A DNA stretch of 6,063 nucleotides from an uncultured Mycoplasmataceae bacterium (GTDB lineage Bacteria > Bacillota_I > Bacilli_A > Mycoplasmatales > Mycoplasmoidaceae). Location of the stretch: the NCBI GenBank assembly GCA_949290035.1, contig CASEQO010000083.1:1-6063 (forward strand), in the 5' to 3' direction. A program made the translations under genes and the position numbers. The notes under the pieces are model-generated. The model saw only the letters and a program-made list of their open reading frames with translations, had not been told where the DNA came from and did no database searches. This document shows, piece by piece, positions 1-6,054 of this stretch (the stretch's first letter is position 1; each line of letters opens with the position of its first letter).

Positions 1-22
1 AATGTCCTAGAAGGACATTTTG
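1..22. terminator. Probable rho-independent terminator hairpin at window edge
   Basis: Positions 1-8 (aatgtcct) pair perfectly with 12-19 (aggacatt) around a 3-nt loop. On the plus strand the hairpin is followed by a T-rich stretch (ttttgttt), so it fits a terminator for a plus-strand gene to the left. The stem may also extend beyond the window and serve the minus-strand transcript coming from the Panacea locus. The left arm begins at base 1, so its full length cannot be judged. Confidence 0.55.
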
Positions 23-23
23 T

Positions 24-197
24 TTAATAATTAATAATTAAACAATTTGCTTTATTTTTATCAATACTTGATATATTTAATAAGTATAATGAATCATCAT
101 ATTCTGAAATTACAAACATATACCTTCATTATTATCTTTATTTTTCTCTCCATCTGCAAATCTTGGAGGACAAAAAAAATAGGATTTTACCGATCAT
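24..197 (-). pseudogene. Frameshifted remnant of a small protein, possibly the toxin partner of the Panacea antitoxin
   Basis: The first usable ATG (195-197) is 9 nt after the Panacea stop and opens MIGKILFF. It then runs into an 8-T homopolymer (plus-strand A run 172-179). One T fewer would continue as FFCPPRFADGEKNKDNNEG. That frame closes at TAA 110-112, while the original frame reopens just before it as MFVISEYDDSLYLLNISSID and ends at TAA 24-26. The three pieces read as one sensible protein of about 57 residues with a +1 and then a compensating -1 shift. The length is short, so the 3' part is probably missing too. Position directly behind an antitoxin, and a look loosely like PemK-type proteins (PPRF near the start, a hydrophobic VIS strand), suggest a decayed toxin. 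The family call is inference. No clear Shine-Dalgarno site precedes the ATG. Sequencing error in the homopolymer is an alternative for the first shift. Confidence 0.5.
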
Positions 198-206
198 ATT
201 TAATCA

Positions 207-728
207 TTAATAACTTTCATCATTATTAAAATTATCACTTTTCATTTCTTCATGAACTTCTAAAATATCTTTCATTCTATCTATTTCAGTTCATAATTCA
301 CTATTAGGAACTAATGATTCATTTTTATCTCTATATTTTTTCTTTGGGTTTAGTGATTTTTGAAAATATTTATTTCAATAACTAAAATTATGTGACATCT
401 CTGATAAAGTATCAGCATTTTCATTACCAAAAATTTCCTTTGTTAAATTAAGTACATCTAGATCTTCTTGAGAAAGTTTAGTTGTACTATAATTTAATAA
501 TTTAGAAATATTATTTTTATAAATTATTCTTATATCTTCAATAACCATCCCGTTTGCAAATGCATTAAATTGATTATCAAATAACAATTTGTTATTTTTT
601 GCAATAGAAATTAATTGTGCAAAAAATAACATTTTTTGCAATTTTGTATTTCCATTTAATGTGTTTCTTGGGTTATCTAAGTTATTGTCTAGCAGTCATT
701 TTACACAATCATATACTTTTTTCTTCAT
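207..728 (-). CDS. Panacea-domain (DUF4065, SocA-like) protein, probable antitoxin
   Basis: This 173-residue protein reads through three TGA-Trp codons (W11, W118, W146). Residues 29-50 (KLQKMLFFAQ, then LLFDNQFNAF a little further on) match the Panacea/DUF4065 signature, in which a KLQKLLYFAQ-like helix is followed by a 'PLFDEPFEAWxxGPV'-like segment. Here the latter ends FANGMVIEDI, so the usual GPV is replaced by GMV. The C-terminal 60 residues are charged and end in an acidic, Asn-rich tail. Panacea proteins, including Caulobacter SocA and phage GepA, are known as antitoxins or proteolytic-adaptor-type neutralisers paired with diverse toxins. The start is supported by an AAGG ribosome binding site about 7-10 nt upstream. 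The broken reading frame immediately downstream is the natural candidate for its toxin, and antitoxin-first order fits. If the toxin is dead, the antitoxin may be a leftover or may act against a toxin elsewhere. Confidence 0.8.
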
Positions 729-753
729 ATTATTTCCTTTTTATTAATTAAAT

Positions 754-782
754 AGTATCATAGACTACATATTTTGCTTGAA
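754..782 (-). promoter_or_regulatory. Possible promoter of the Panacea gene
   Basis: On the minus strand TTCAAG (777-782) and GATACT (754-759) are separated by 17 nt, a fair sigma-A arrangement. The start codon at 728 lies about 25 nt beyond the -10, leaving room for the AAGG ribosome binding site. The match to TTGACA/TATAAT is only moderate, and AT-rich DNA gives many chance matches. Confidence 0.3.
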
Positions 783-913
783 TTTATTTATAAAAAAGAA
801 TTTAATTTCATTTACTTATATGTTGTTTACTTAATTATGGAATTAGTAGAATTTATATTAATAATCATATTTTATTTTGATAAATTTAAAAATAAGTGGT
901 GCCAAATTTTTGT

Positions 914-950
914 ATCAAAAACATACAAAATAATATATTGTGTTTCTGAT
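914..950 (-). repeat. Imperfect inverted repeat, hairpin favoured in minus-strand RNA
   Basis: On the minus strand ATCAGAAACA pairs with TGTTTTTGAT over 10 bp including one G·U wobble, and a further CAA/TTG pairing lies inside beyond a 2-nt bulge. On the plus strand the wobble becomes an A·C mismatch, so the structure is better in minus-strand RNA or as a DNA dyad. It lies about 190 nt upstream of the Panacea start. No T run follows, so it is not a typical terminator. Confidence 0.3.
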
Positions 951-1058
951 AAAAACATTTAGTTAAAATTATTAACAAATATTCTATTAGAAATGATTTA
1001 TTTTATTTGTATTCTATTTGATTATCAAAATTTAATATATAAATTAATTACAATTATA

Positions 1059-1088
1059 AAAAATAACCATTTTAAAATGGTTATTTTT
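1059..1088 (-). terminator. recA terminator
   Basis: This is a perfect 30-bp palindrome: aaaaataaccatttt (1059-1073) followed at once by its reverse complement (1074-1088). The loop must form from the central ttttaaaa. In minus-strand RNA the downstream arm ends in a U run. The palindrome begins 2 nt after the recA stop codon, as expected for an intrinsic terminator of recA. Confidence 0.75.
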
Positions 1089-1090
1089 AA

Positions 1091-2107
1091 CTATGAATTA
1101 TTAATGTGTTTAAATGTTTCAGATTTGATAGTTTCATAAAGATCTAAATTATTGTTTAAATATTCATCTAATTGATTTCTTCCTTGACCTAGTTTTTGTT
1201 CATTAAAATAAAATCAAGATCCTTTTTTTTGAATAATTTCATATGCAATTGCAAAATTAATTAATTCATTTTTATAATCAAAACCTTTTCCAAAAAATAT
1301 GTCAACAAAACAATTTTTAAATGGCGATCCTAATTTATTTTTAACAATAGTTATTTTTGATTTAATTCCTATTGCATCATTACCACTTTTAATTAGTTCA
1401 GATTTTTTAACTTCCAATCTCATTGATGAATAGAATTTTAAAGCTCTTCCACCAGTAGTTACTTCTGGGTTTCCAAACATAACACCAACTTTTTCTCTTA
1501 GTTGATTAATAAATATTACACAAACATTATGTTTAGAAACAGAACTTTGGATCATTCTTAATCCTTTAGACATTAATCTAGCATGAGCTCCAATATTTTG
1601 ATCAAAAACTTCTCCATCTAATTCAGATTGTGGAATTAATGCAGCCACTGAGTCAACTACTATTAAATCAATTTGTCCTGTTTTAATTAAAGCATCAATT
1701 ATAGTAAATGCTTGTTCTCCAGAATCTGGTTGTGCTAATAATAGTTTATCTATATCAACACCTAATGTTTTGATATAGTTTATATCAATAGCATTTTCAG
1801 CATCAATATATGCTACTTTACCACCAGATTTTTGACATTCTGCAACTGTTTGCATCGCTATAGTAGTTTTTCCTGAAGATTCATTTCCAAAAATTTCTAT
1901 AATTCTTCCTTTAGGAAAACCCCCTATAGTTAATGCATTATCTAAACTAATGCTTCCTGATGATATTGTATTACTAGATCAATTATATTCTTCATTTAAA
2001 TCTTTAATAACGCCTTTACCAAATTTAGATTCAATTTTTTTAACAGCATTATTTAATAATTCATTTTCATTTTTATCAAATGATTCTATTTGATTAATTC
2101 TTTCCAT
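1091..2107 (-). CDS. recA: RecA recombinase
   Basis: RecA is a cytosolic ATPase that polymerises on single-stranded DNA, drives strand exchange and repair, and stimulates LexA-type cleavage where that exists. The 338-residue length is normal. The Walker A motif GNESSGKTT is at residues 74-82, the catalytic-Glu segment YIDAEN at 100-105, Walker B LIVVDS at 148-153, loop L1 around [10 protein letters not shown], and the L2 stretch [20 protein letters not shown] is well conserved. W43 and W298 are TGA codons. The start is set by a perfect AGGAGG at 2119-2124, 11 nt upstream. Two usually invariant positions differ: Pro to Asn in Walker A (GPESSGKT in most RecAs) and His to Asn in AEHA. Catalytic Lys80, Thr81 and Glu104 remain, so it should be functional. 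The C-terminal tail lacks the long acidic stretch of E. coli RecA. The gene follows cinA, a common neighbourhood in Gram-positive bacteria and Mollicutes, but is separated from it by a strong hairpin. Confidence 0.98.
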
Positions 2108-2178
2108 ATATTTACATTCCTCCTAATATATATTTTTTGGGATTAAATATAAGTTAGTTTAACCCCTCATTAATATAT
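2108..2178 (-). promoter_or_regulatory. recA leader: possible -10, stem-loop and strong ribosome binding site
   Basis: Reading on the minus strand, a TATATT box lies at 2172-2177 with no good -35. Next comes a stem of GGGGTTAAA (2158-2166) and TTTAATCCC (2139-2147), 9 bp with one G·U pair and a 10-nt loop, and then AGGAGG at 2119-2124. The G·U pair is an A·C mismatch on the other strand, so the fold is specific to the recA transcript or the DNA. No U run follows the stem, so it is not a terminator. A one-codon ATG-TAA at 2112-2117 sits 1 nt after the ribosome binding site, too close to be a good start. Confidence 0.4.
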
Positions 2179-2183
2179 AAAAG

Positions 2184-2229
2184 CAAAAAATAATTTTTTT
2201 AAAAAAATTTTTTAAAAAATTATTTTTTG
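2184..2229 (-). terminator. AT-only hairpin after cinA, probable terminator or attenuator
   Basis: The arms caaaaaataatttttt (2184-2199) and its exact reverse complement (2214-2229) form a 16-bp stem that starts right after the cinA stop codon. The 14 nt between them (A and T runs) can pair further. Except for the outermost C-G pair the stem is A-T only. It probably ends or reduces transcription of the nifU-cinA unit before recA. Confidence 0.55.
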
Positions 2230-2736
2230 TTAGTTTTGTTTTGACTTTTTTTCTAGACATTTATCTAATTCTTCTAGAACTTTTTGAGTAATAATAATTC
2301 TATTTTTTTGACGTCCTAAATCAGGGATATTCATTTCAAATTCATAAAACATATCATTAATTAAAACAACAAAATAAATTAACCCTATTACTTTATTTTC
2401 TTGTGCTTTTGGTCCAATATTTCCAGTAACAGAAATTACTACATTAGCATTAAATGCTTTTTTAGCTCCAATTGCCATCTCTACAGCTACATGTTTAGAT
2501 ATAGCACCATATTTCATTAAAGTGTTATGTTTAACACCTAATACTTTAACTTTAGATTCATTTGAATATGAAACTATTGCTCCATTATAAACTGAAGAAA
2601 TCCCTGATTCCATACCTACTATAGTAGAAGAAATTAATCCTCCTGTAGCAGATTCAGCTATAGCTAATTTTCAATTATTATTTTTTAAATTTCTTACTAT
2701 ATTTTCTAAAATAGTTGTAGATTTTTCTCTTTCCAT
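2230..2736 (-). CDS. cinA: CinA-family nicotinamide-nucleotide amidase (PncC-type domain)
   Basis: This 168-residue protein is the stand-alone C-terminal CinA domain, without the N-terminal MoCF/COG1058 half found in full-length CinA. The family deamidates nicotinamide mononucleotide to nicotinate mononucleotide in pyridine-nucleotide salvage. Motifs visible are ESATGG at 28-33 (ESCTGG in many relatives, Ser29 the presumed nucleophile), YSNESK at 57-62 giving the family Tyr and Lys (Y57, K62), LGV at 66-68, GAISKHVA near 77-84 and TGNIGP at 104-109. The usual GG after TGxxGP is replaced by KAQENK. W22 is TGA. The start is supported by AAGGAG at 2746-2751, about 9 nt upstream. It lies 17 nt after the nifU-like gene and is almost certainly cotranscribed with it. 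Despite the old name 'competence-induced', nothing here shows a competence role. Confidence 0.93.
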
Positions 2737-2753
2737 AACTTTTATCTCCTTAA

Positions 2754-3017
2754 TTATTCTTCTTCTATTATTTTTAAACTTCTTACTTCTTTAATTTCAG
2801 ATTTTAAAATGTTTTCAACTCCATCAACATATGTTATATCTATCATAGAGCATCCAACACAAGCGCCAAGGATTCTAATGGTTACTTCTCCAGTTTTATC
2901 ATCATATGAAACATATTCTAAATCACCACCATCTTGTGATATATAAAACCTAATTGAATCTATCACATCGTTGATTTCAGTTATTATTTCATCTACTGGT
3001 CTTGATAAATTTGCCAT
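2754..3017 (-). CDS. NifU-like (Nfu) C-terminal-domain protein, Fe-S cluster carrier
   Basis: This 87-residue protein is a stand-alone Nfu domain. A conserved N-terminal helix (residues 8-23) leads into SQDGGDLEYV (27-36), followed by the cluster-binding CxxC motif GACVGCSM with C53 and C56. A helix (DGVENILKSEI, 65-75) and the typical EVRSL end follow. Nfu proteins bind a [4Fe-4S] cluster between two subunits and pass it to target enzymes. The usual Pro after the second Cys (GCP) is Ser here. The frame stays open upstream, but ATG 3015-3017 is the better start because GAGG lies 7 nt before it and the protein then matches family length. No IscU, SufU or cysteine desulfurase gene is in the window. 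It is first in a unit with cinA, and the divergent plus-strand gene starts 46 nt away. Confidence 0.93.
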   Translation of the reverse strand: MANLSRPVDEIITEINDVIDSIRFYISQDGGDLEYVSYDDKTGEVTIRILGACVGCSMIDITYVDGVENILKSEIKEVRSLKIIEEE

Positions 3018-3065
3018 TATTTTCCTCTTTTTAATTATACAATAATATAAATGAGGAAAATAATG
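3015..3065. promoter_or_regulatory. Divergent start region with 13-bp inverted repeat and promoter
   Basis: The sequence cattattttcctc (3015-3027) and its exact reverse complement (3053-3065) flank 25 nt of AT-rich DNA. Each arm contains one gene's GAGG ribosome binding site and ATG. The centre holds a perfect TATAAT on the minus strand (3034-3039), but it is so close to the nifU-like ribosome binding site that the mRNA would be nearly leaderless. No good -35 is seen in either direction. Promoters for both genes must lie here or reach into the opposite coding regions. Confidence 0.5.
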
Positions 3066-3389
3066 AAAAATAAAAAATGTGTTAATTGTATAGTTAAAAA
3101 AATAAATAATGACAATATTCAAATATTGTTTGCTAATAAGTTATATACTTGTTATAAAAAAGATATAAGTGATTATAAAGTTGATCTTAAAAAAATGTTT
3201 CAAATTAATAAATGTTATAAATTTACTATGATAACTGATGAAAAAAATAATGTTATTTTTTCATATAAAGAATTTAGACCTAAATTAATTAGAAACAGAC
3301 ATCAACCAATACCAACAATTTCTGGTTTTACAAATCTTTCTGAAAATATGCATCAACATTTAAAAAATTATAAATTTAATAATAAATAA
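3063..3389 (+). CDS. Small probable S1-type RNA-binding protein (YugI/GSP13-like)
   Basis: This 108-residue, Lys/Asn-rich basic protein has no TGA codons. I recognise it only by pattern. Residues 7-70 have the strand rhythm of a divergent S1 (OB-fold) domain: CIVKKINNDNIQILF, a DISDY segment where S1 proteins have 'HISE', then FQINKCYKFTMI and VIFSYKE where relatives have 'I(S)LSxK'. The tail RHQPIPTISGFTNLSENMHQHL resembles the C-terminal 'GFxxLxxxLxxWI' tail of small S1 proteins such as Bacillus YugI (GSP13) and streptococcal CvfD, which bind RNA or ribosomes. The classic S1 glycines are mostly lost, so RNA binding is inference. ATG 3063 is preferred over ATG 3051 because GAGG (3053-3056) lies 6 nt before it. 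It is transcribed alone, divergently from the nifU-like gene, and ends at a strong terminator. Confidence 0.65.
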   Translation: MKNKKCVNCIVKKINNDNIQILFANKLYTCYKKDISDYKVDLKKMFQINKCYKFTMITDEKNNVIFSYKEFRPKLIRNRHQPIPTISGFTNLSENMHQHLKNYKFNNK

Positions 3390-3390
3390 A

Positions 3391-3426
3391 ATAAAAGTAG
3401 TGATATCACAAAATCACTACTTTTAT
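3391..3426. terminator. Bidirectional terminator between the S1-like gene and manA
   Basis: The sequence ataaaagtagtgat (3391-3404) pairs perfectly with 3413-3426 over 14 bp around an 8-nt loop. It starts 1 nt after the plus-strand stop codon and ends 6 nt before the manA stop. The arms end in a U run in either direction, so it should serve both convergent genes. Confidence 0.85.
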
Positions 3427-3432
3427 TTGTTT

Positions 3433-4359
3433 CTAATTATTTTTTTGAATATATGTAATAGCTATTTTTACTTTACCTGATATTGTAAAGTTAGTATTTT
3501 CTTTAATAATAGCAGAAATACCTTTTTGCATTTCTACACCATTTAAGAAACATTTTTTTCCTTCTAGAATAACTAATTCTATTCAAAATACATTATTATA
3601 AATAAAATCTTGTTCTTTATTTATTTTATAAATTTCAGTTTTAAAATAATCACAATCAATCATTACATTATTATCTACTATTGTAATTTGATGATTTTGA
3701 TTAATATCAATTACATCTAATGATTGTTTGATATGCAATTCTCTTTTATTTCCATTTTCATCTATTCTATCATAATCATATAATCTAAAAGTTAGATCTG
3801 ATGATTGTTGTATTTCAAATAAGAATGTATTTTTTTTAATTGCATGTACAGTTCCTGCAGGAATATATAAAACATCTTCTTTTTTTATTTTTTCTTTATT
3901 TAAAATTAAATCTCATTGGTTATTTACTATACATTCATTTAATTCATCTATTTTGTTAATGTTTTTTAATCCATATACTATATCACTATTTTTTTTACAA
4001 TCTAAAATGTATCAGCATTCTGTTTTTCCAAATTTATTATAATTTTTTATCGCATATTCATCATTTGGGTGAACTTGGATACTTAGATCATCTTTTGCAT
4101 CTATTATTTTAGATAATAATGGATATTCACTTGTTTTATAATTATTAAATCATTTTTTATTATTAATATAAAAATCTCTTAGATTTTTCTCATTAATATT
4201 TTCATTTAAAATAATTGATGAATTATTTTTCAACCCTGATATTAAATATGCTTCACCTATTTTTTTACTTTTACCTTCATATCCATATTTTTTAAGTTTT
4301 TTACCACCTCATATTTTAGTATCATCAAAAACAGATTTTAAAAATATTATTTTTTCCAT
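3433..4359 (-). CDS. manA: Mannose-6-phosphate isomerase, class I (Zn-dependent)
   Basis: ManA interconverts mannose 6-phosphate and fructose 6-phosphate in the cytosol, feeding mannose (usually taken up by a PTS) into glycolysis. The 308-residue length equals the short Bacillus-type ManA (about 315). Zinc ligands can be placed: Q95 and H97 in SIQVHPND, E114 in GKTECW, and H172 in YIPAGTVHAI. The substrate-site segment EIQQSSDLTFRLYDYDR is at 182-198 with Arg192, and the N-terminal IWGG at 16-19. H97 and H172 fall at the same numbers as in Bacillus ManA as I remember it. Trp residues 17, 70, 116, 149 and 259 are all TGA. The start has a weak AAGAG site upstream. The C-terminal cupin half (200-308) is divergent, as usual. 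No PTS gene is adjacent, and the gene is a single unit between two hairpins. Confidence 0.96.
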
Positions 4360-4388
4360 AATTAACTCTTATTTAAATAATCATTTTT

Positions 4389-4417
4389 ATAATATTATAT
4401 AAAAAATCATTAATCAA
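4389..4417 (-). promoter_or_regulatory. Probable manA promoter
   Basis: On the minus strand TTGATT (4412-4417) and TATTAT (4389-4394) are 17 nt apart, about 30 nt before the manA ATG. An alternative TATAAT lies at 4394-4399. The -35 falls in the loop and arm of the preceding hairpin, so promoter and terminator overlap. Confidence 0.4.
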
Positions 4418-4438
4418 TTTATTAATGATTTTTTATAT
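4397..4438. terminator. Terminator hairpin between the nif3/relic region and manA
   Basis: The sequence atataaaaaatcattaat (4397-4414) and its exact reverse complement (4421-4438) form an 18-bp stem with a 6-nt loop. In minus-strand RNA the downstream arm carries a 6-U run. It fits as the end of the trmK-nif3 transcript. Confidence 0.7.
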
Positions 4439-4503
4439 GAAACAAATTTTTAAATTGTTTAACCTTTACAAAGATTTAAATCTATATTTATATATCTTAA
4501 AAA

Positions 4504-4609
4504 TTATTTTTTCTTTTTTTTATTACCTAACAATTTTCTAATTTGATCTTCATTTCAATTTTCAATAATCAATTCATAATATGTTTTTACTGAAAATTCT
4601 TTTTGACAT
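4504..4609 (-). pseudogene. Frameshifted small gene or gene relic of about 34 codons
   Basis: An open frame ending at TAA 4504-4506 encodes KEFSVKTYYELIIENW and then NEDQIRKLLGNKKKKK, one Trp being TGA. Its composition looks coding rather than random, but it has no start: TAA triplets directly precede it. The ATG at 4607-4609 is one frame off. Removing one A from the 5-A run after ATG-TC (plus-strand T run 4600-4604) would give MSKEFSVKTYY and so on as an uninterrupted 34-residue basic protein. As written the ATG frame gives only 23 residues. The ATG follows an AAT trinucleotide repeat, and the nearest good ribosome binding site is 38 nt upstream. I do not recognise the protein. It could be the N-terminal scrap of a longer gene, for example an insertion-sequence protein, but nothing proves that. 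Confidence 0.45.
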
Positions 4610-4647
4610 TATTATTATTATTTTTAAGTTTATTTTATATTAAAATA

Positions 4648-4654
4648 CCACCTC
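4648..4654 (-). promoter_or_regulatory. Orphan Shine-Dalgarno site after nif3
   Basis: GAGGTGG on the minus strand lies 10 nt after the nif3 stop. No ATG, GTG or TTG with an open frame follows at normal spacing, and all three frames close within a few codons. It is probably a leftover from a gene once cotranscribed with nif3 (see 4504-4609). Confidence 0.4.
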
Positions 4655-4664
4655 AATTAATTTT

Positions 4665-5417
4665 TTAGATACTAAATAATTTAATTTTATCTATTATTTT
4701 TATATCTACGTCAAACTTTTTTTCTAATTCGCTTTTAATAGAATTACAAATTATTGATTCTACATTATGACCTACATCTATTAGTGTTTTATTTAGATCA
4801 TTAGCTTTAACATATAAATGCCATTTAATTTCAGATGAAATAAATGCATCTATATTTTTATCATCAATATTTTTTTCTATTTCACTACTACATGCTCCTC
4901 CACCAATGTAAATAGTGTTTGTTTTCTTATTAAAATCCATTTTATTAGAAATAAAATAGTCAGAATTTAACGTTTTTTTAAGTTCTAACAATGATTTGTT
5001 AGTTTTACCTATAAAACCATATCCATTATTAATTTGTTTTATATTGCTTAATTCTAATAGTTTTATAAGGTTATAATTTAATCCTTTTTCATTTATATCA
5101 TAATTTGTATGCAAAGATAAAACTGTTATTCTATTATCAAAAATCTTTTTTAATATATTTTTATAATATTTATTTTGTTTAAATTCATATTCATTTTCTT
5201 TATCACAAATATATAAAGGGTGATGAGTTATTAATAAGTTGATATTATTTTTAATACAATTATCAATTATATTATTGTTAATATCTAATGAAATAGCAAT
5301 ATTTTTTATTTCATCATTTAAAAAAATATCAAAAATTAATCCTGAAAAATCTCATGGTTCTTGATCTTCTAATTTATATTTATTTAATAAGTAATCTACT
5401 ATTTTATTCACTATCAT
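4665..5417 (-). CDS. Nif3-like dinuclear metal-centre protein
   Basis: This 250-residue protein is the short form of the Nif3/YbgI/YqfO family, without the central PII-like insert that makes Bacillus YqfO about 370 residues. Members are hexameric toroids binding two metal ions. GTP cyclohydrolase type 1b activity and a regulatory role have been proposed, but the cellular role is unsettled. Metal ligands can be placed: H65 and H66 in THHPLY, D107 in LHTNYD, and H217 with E220 in DVGHNVES. GFIGK (near 128) and YIGGGACSSEI follow the family pattern. W22 is TGA, while W199 is TGG, the only TGG Trp in the recognised genes. The ATG lies inside the end of trmK (14-nt overlap), with AAGGT 8 nt upstream, so the two genes are translationally coupled. 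The trmK-nif3 pairing is common in Firmicutes and Mollicutes. Confidence 0.93.
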
Positions 5418-6054
5418 TTTTAATTACCTTTTTAAATATTTTATATTTTTTAGATAAATTTTTATTTTTATCTAGATATGATTTTTTATTTTCAAAAAAT
5501 ACATTATATTTTTCAATAAAATATTTATCTTTATTTTTAAGATTTATTTTTCCAAAAAATATATCTTTTTTAAATATTGGTTTATAGCCTTGTTTTTTAT
5601 TTAAAATTATTATTTCATAAAAAAGATTATTATCTTTAATGATTAGTTCATTTTTAATTTTTCAATTATTTTTTTTTGCTCATTTTCTTATTTGATATTC
5701 ATTATTATTAGGTTGTAAAATATATTCACTTATTTTGTTTTTTTTAGCATTTTCTAGTATATCAATAATAGTATTTCCACCCATTCCTGAAATAAAACAT
5801 ATATCAATAAAAAGTGATGAATCAATTTCATTTAGACCATCACTTTTAATATTATAAATTCTTGTTATGTATTTATTTTCTTTTGTATTATTAACACTAT
5901 TTAATAATGGACCATCATTTTTCTCTAAATTAATAACTCTTTTTGATTTGTTATTATCTATTATTAATTTAGATAAAAAAGCATGATCTGATCCAACATC
6001 AATAATAAGGTTTTTGTAATCATTTATTAAAGAAAATAATTTATTAATCCTCAT
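5404..6054 (-). CDS. trmK: tRNA (adenine-22-N1)-methyltransferase TrmK
   Basis: TrmK methylates N1 of adenine 22 in tRNA using S-adenosylmethionine. The 216-residue protein shows the N-terminal Rossmann-type methyltransferase domain: the SAM-binding motif IDVGSDHAFL (18-27), NLEKNDGPL (42-50, matching the family 'E(V)NxGP'), SGMGG at 89-93, and ILQPNNNEYQIRKW (112-125), a hallmark of this family. The C-terminal part (about 150-216) is Lys-rich and helical, matching the coiled-coil domain of Bacillus TrmK. W125 and W131 are TGA. The ATG is preceded in frame by two TAA codons at 6058-6063, so the start is inside the window. No strong ribosome binding site is visible in the few bases available. 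The TAA pair may be the end of the upstream gene (often the sigma factor rpoD), which cannot be verified here. Confidence 0.94.

Larger units (their letters stand above)
729..1058. other. Gene-free stretch upstream of the Panacea gene
   Basis: No supportable gene was found here on either strand. A plus-strand frame from 774 to 962 is open but has only a TTG start, no ribosome binding site and low-complexity Ile/Phe/Tyr/Lys content. The stretch holds the Panacea ribosome binding site, a possible promoter (754-782) and an imperfect inverted repeat (914-950). A 9-bp direct repeat (tattctatt) also occurs twice between about 979 and 1020. The length is unusual for this otherwise compact genome, so it may be residue of decayed genes. 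Confidence 0.5.

Noticed and set aside
47..229. Plus-strand open frame of 60 codons
   Set aside because: It lies antisense to the toxin-like relic, has low-complexity content and has no ribosome binding site near its start.
774..962. Plus-strand open frame of 62 codons (hydrophobic, Ile/Phe/Tyr/Lys-rich)
   Set aside because: Starts with TTG, has no ribosome binding site, no recognisable domain, and the inner ATG at 837 also lacks one. Open frames of this length occur by chance in DNA this AT-rich.
3018..3122. Longer N-terminus for the nifU-like protein
   Set aside because: The upstream frame is open but encodes a Tyr/Phe-rich stretch unlike the family, overlaps the divergent gene and lacks a ribosome binding site, whereas ATG 3015-3017 has GAGG.
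4472..4483. 12-bp palindrome agatttaaatct
   Set aside because: Short AT palindromes are expected by chance here, and no T run or neighbouring gene signal supports a role.
5354..5587. Plus-strand open frame of 77 codons, Leu/Phe/Ile-rich and membrane-like
   Set aside because: It is the antisense shadow of the Lys/Asn-rich end of trmK and the start of nif3. Lys-rich coding reads as Phe/Leu-rich on the other strand.
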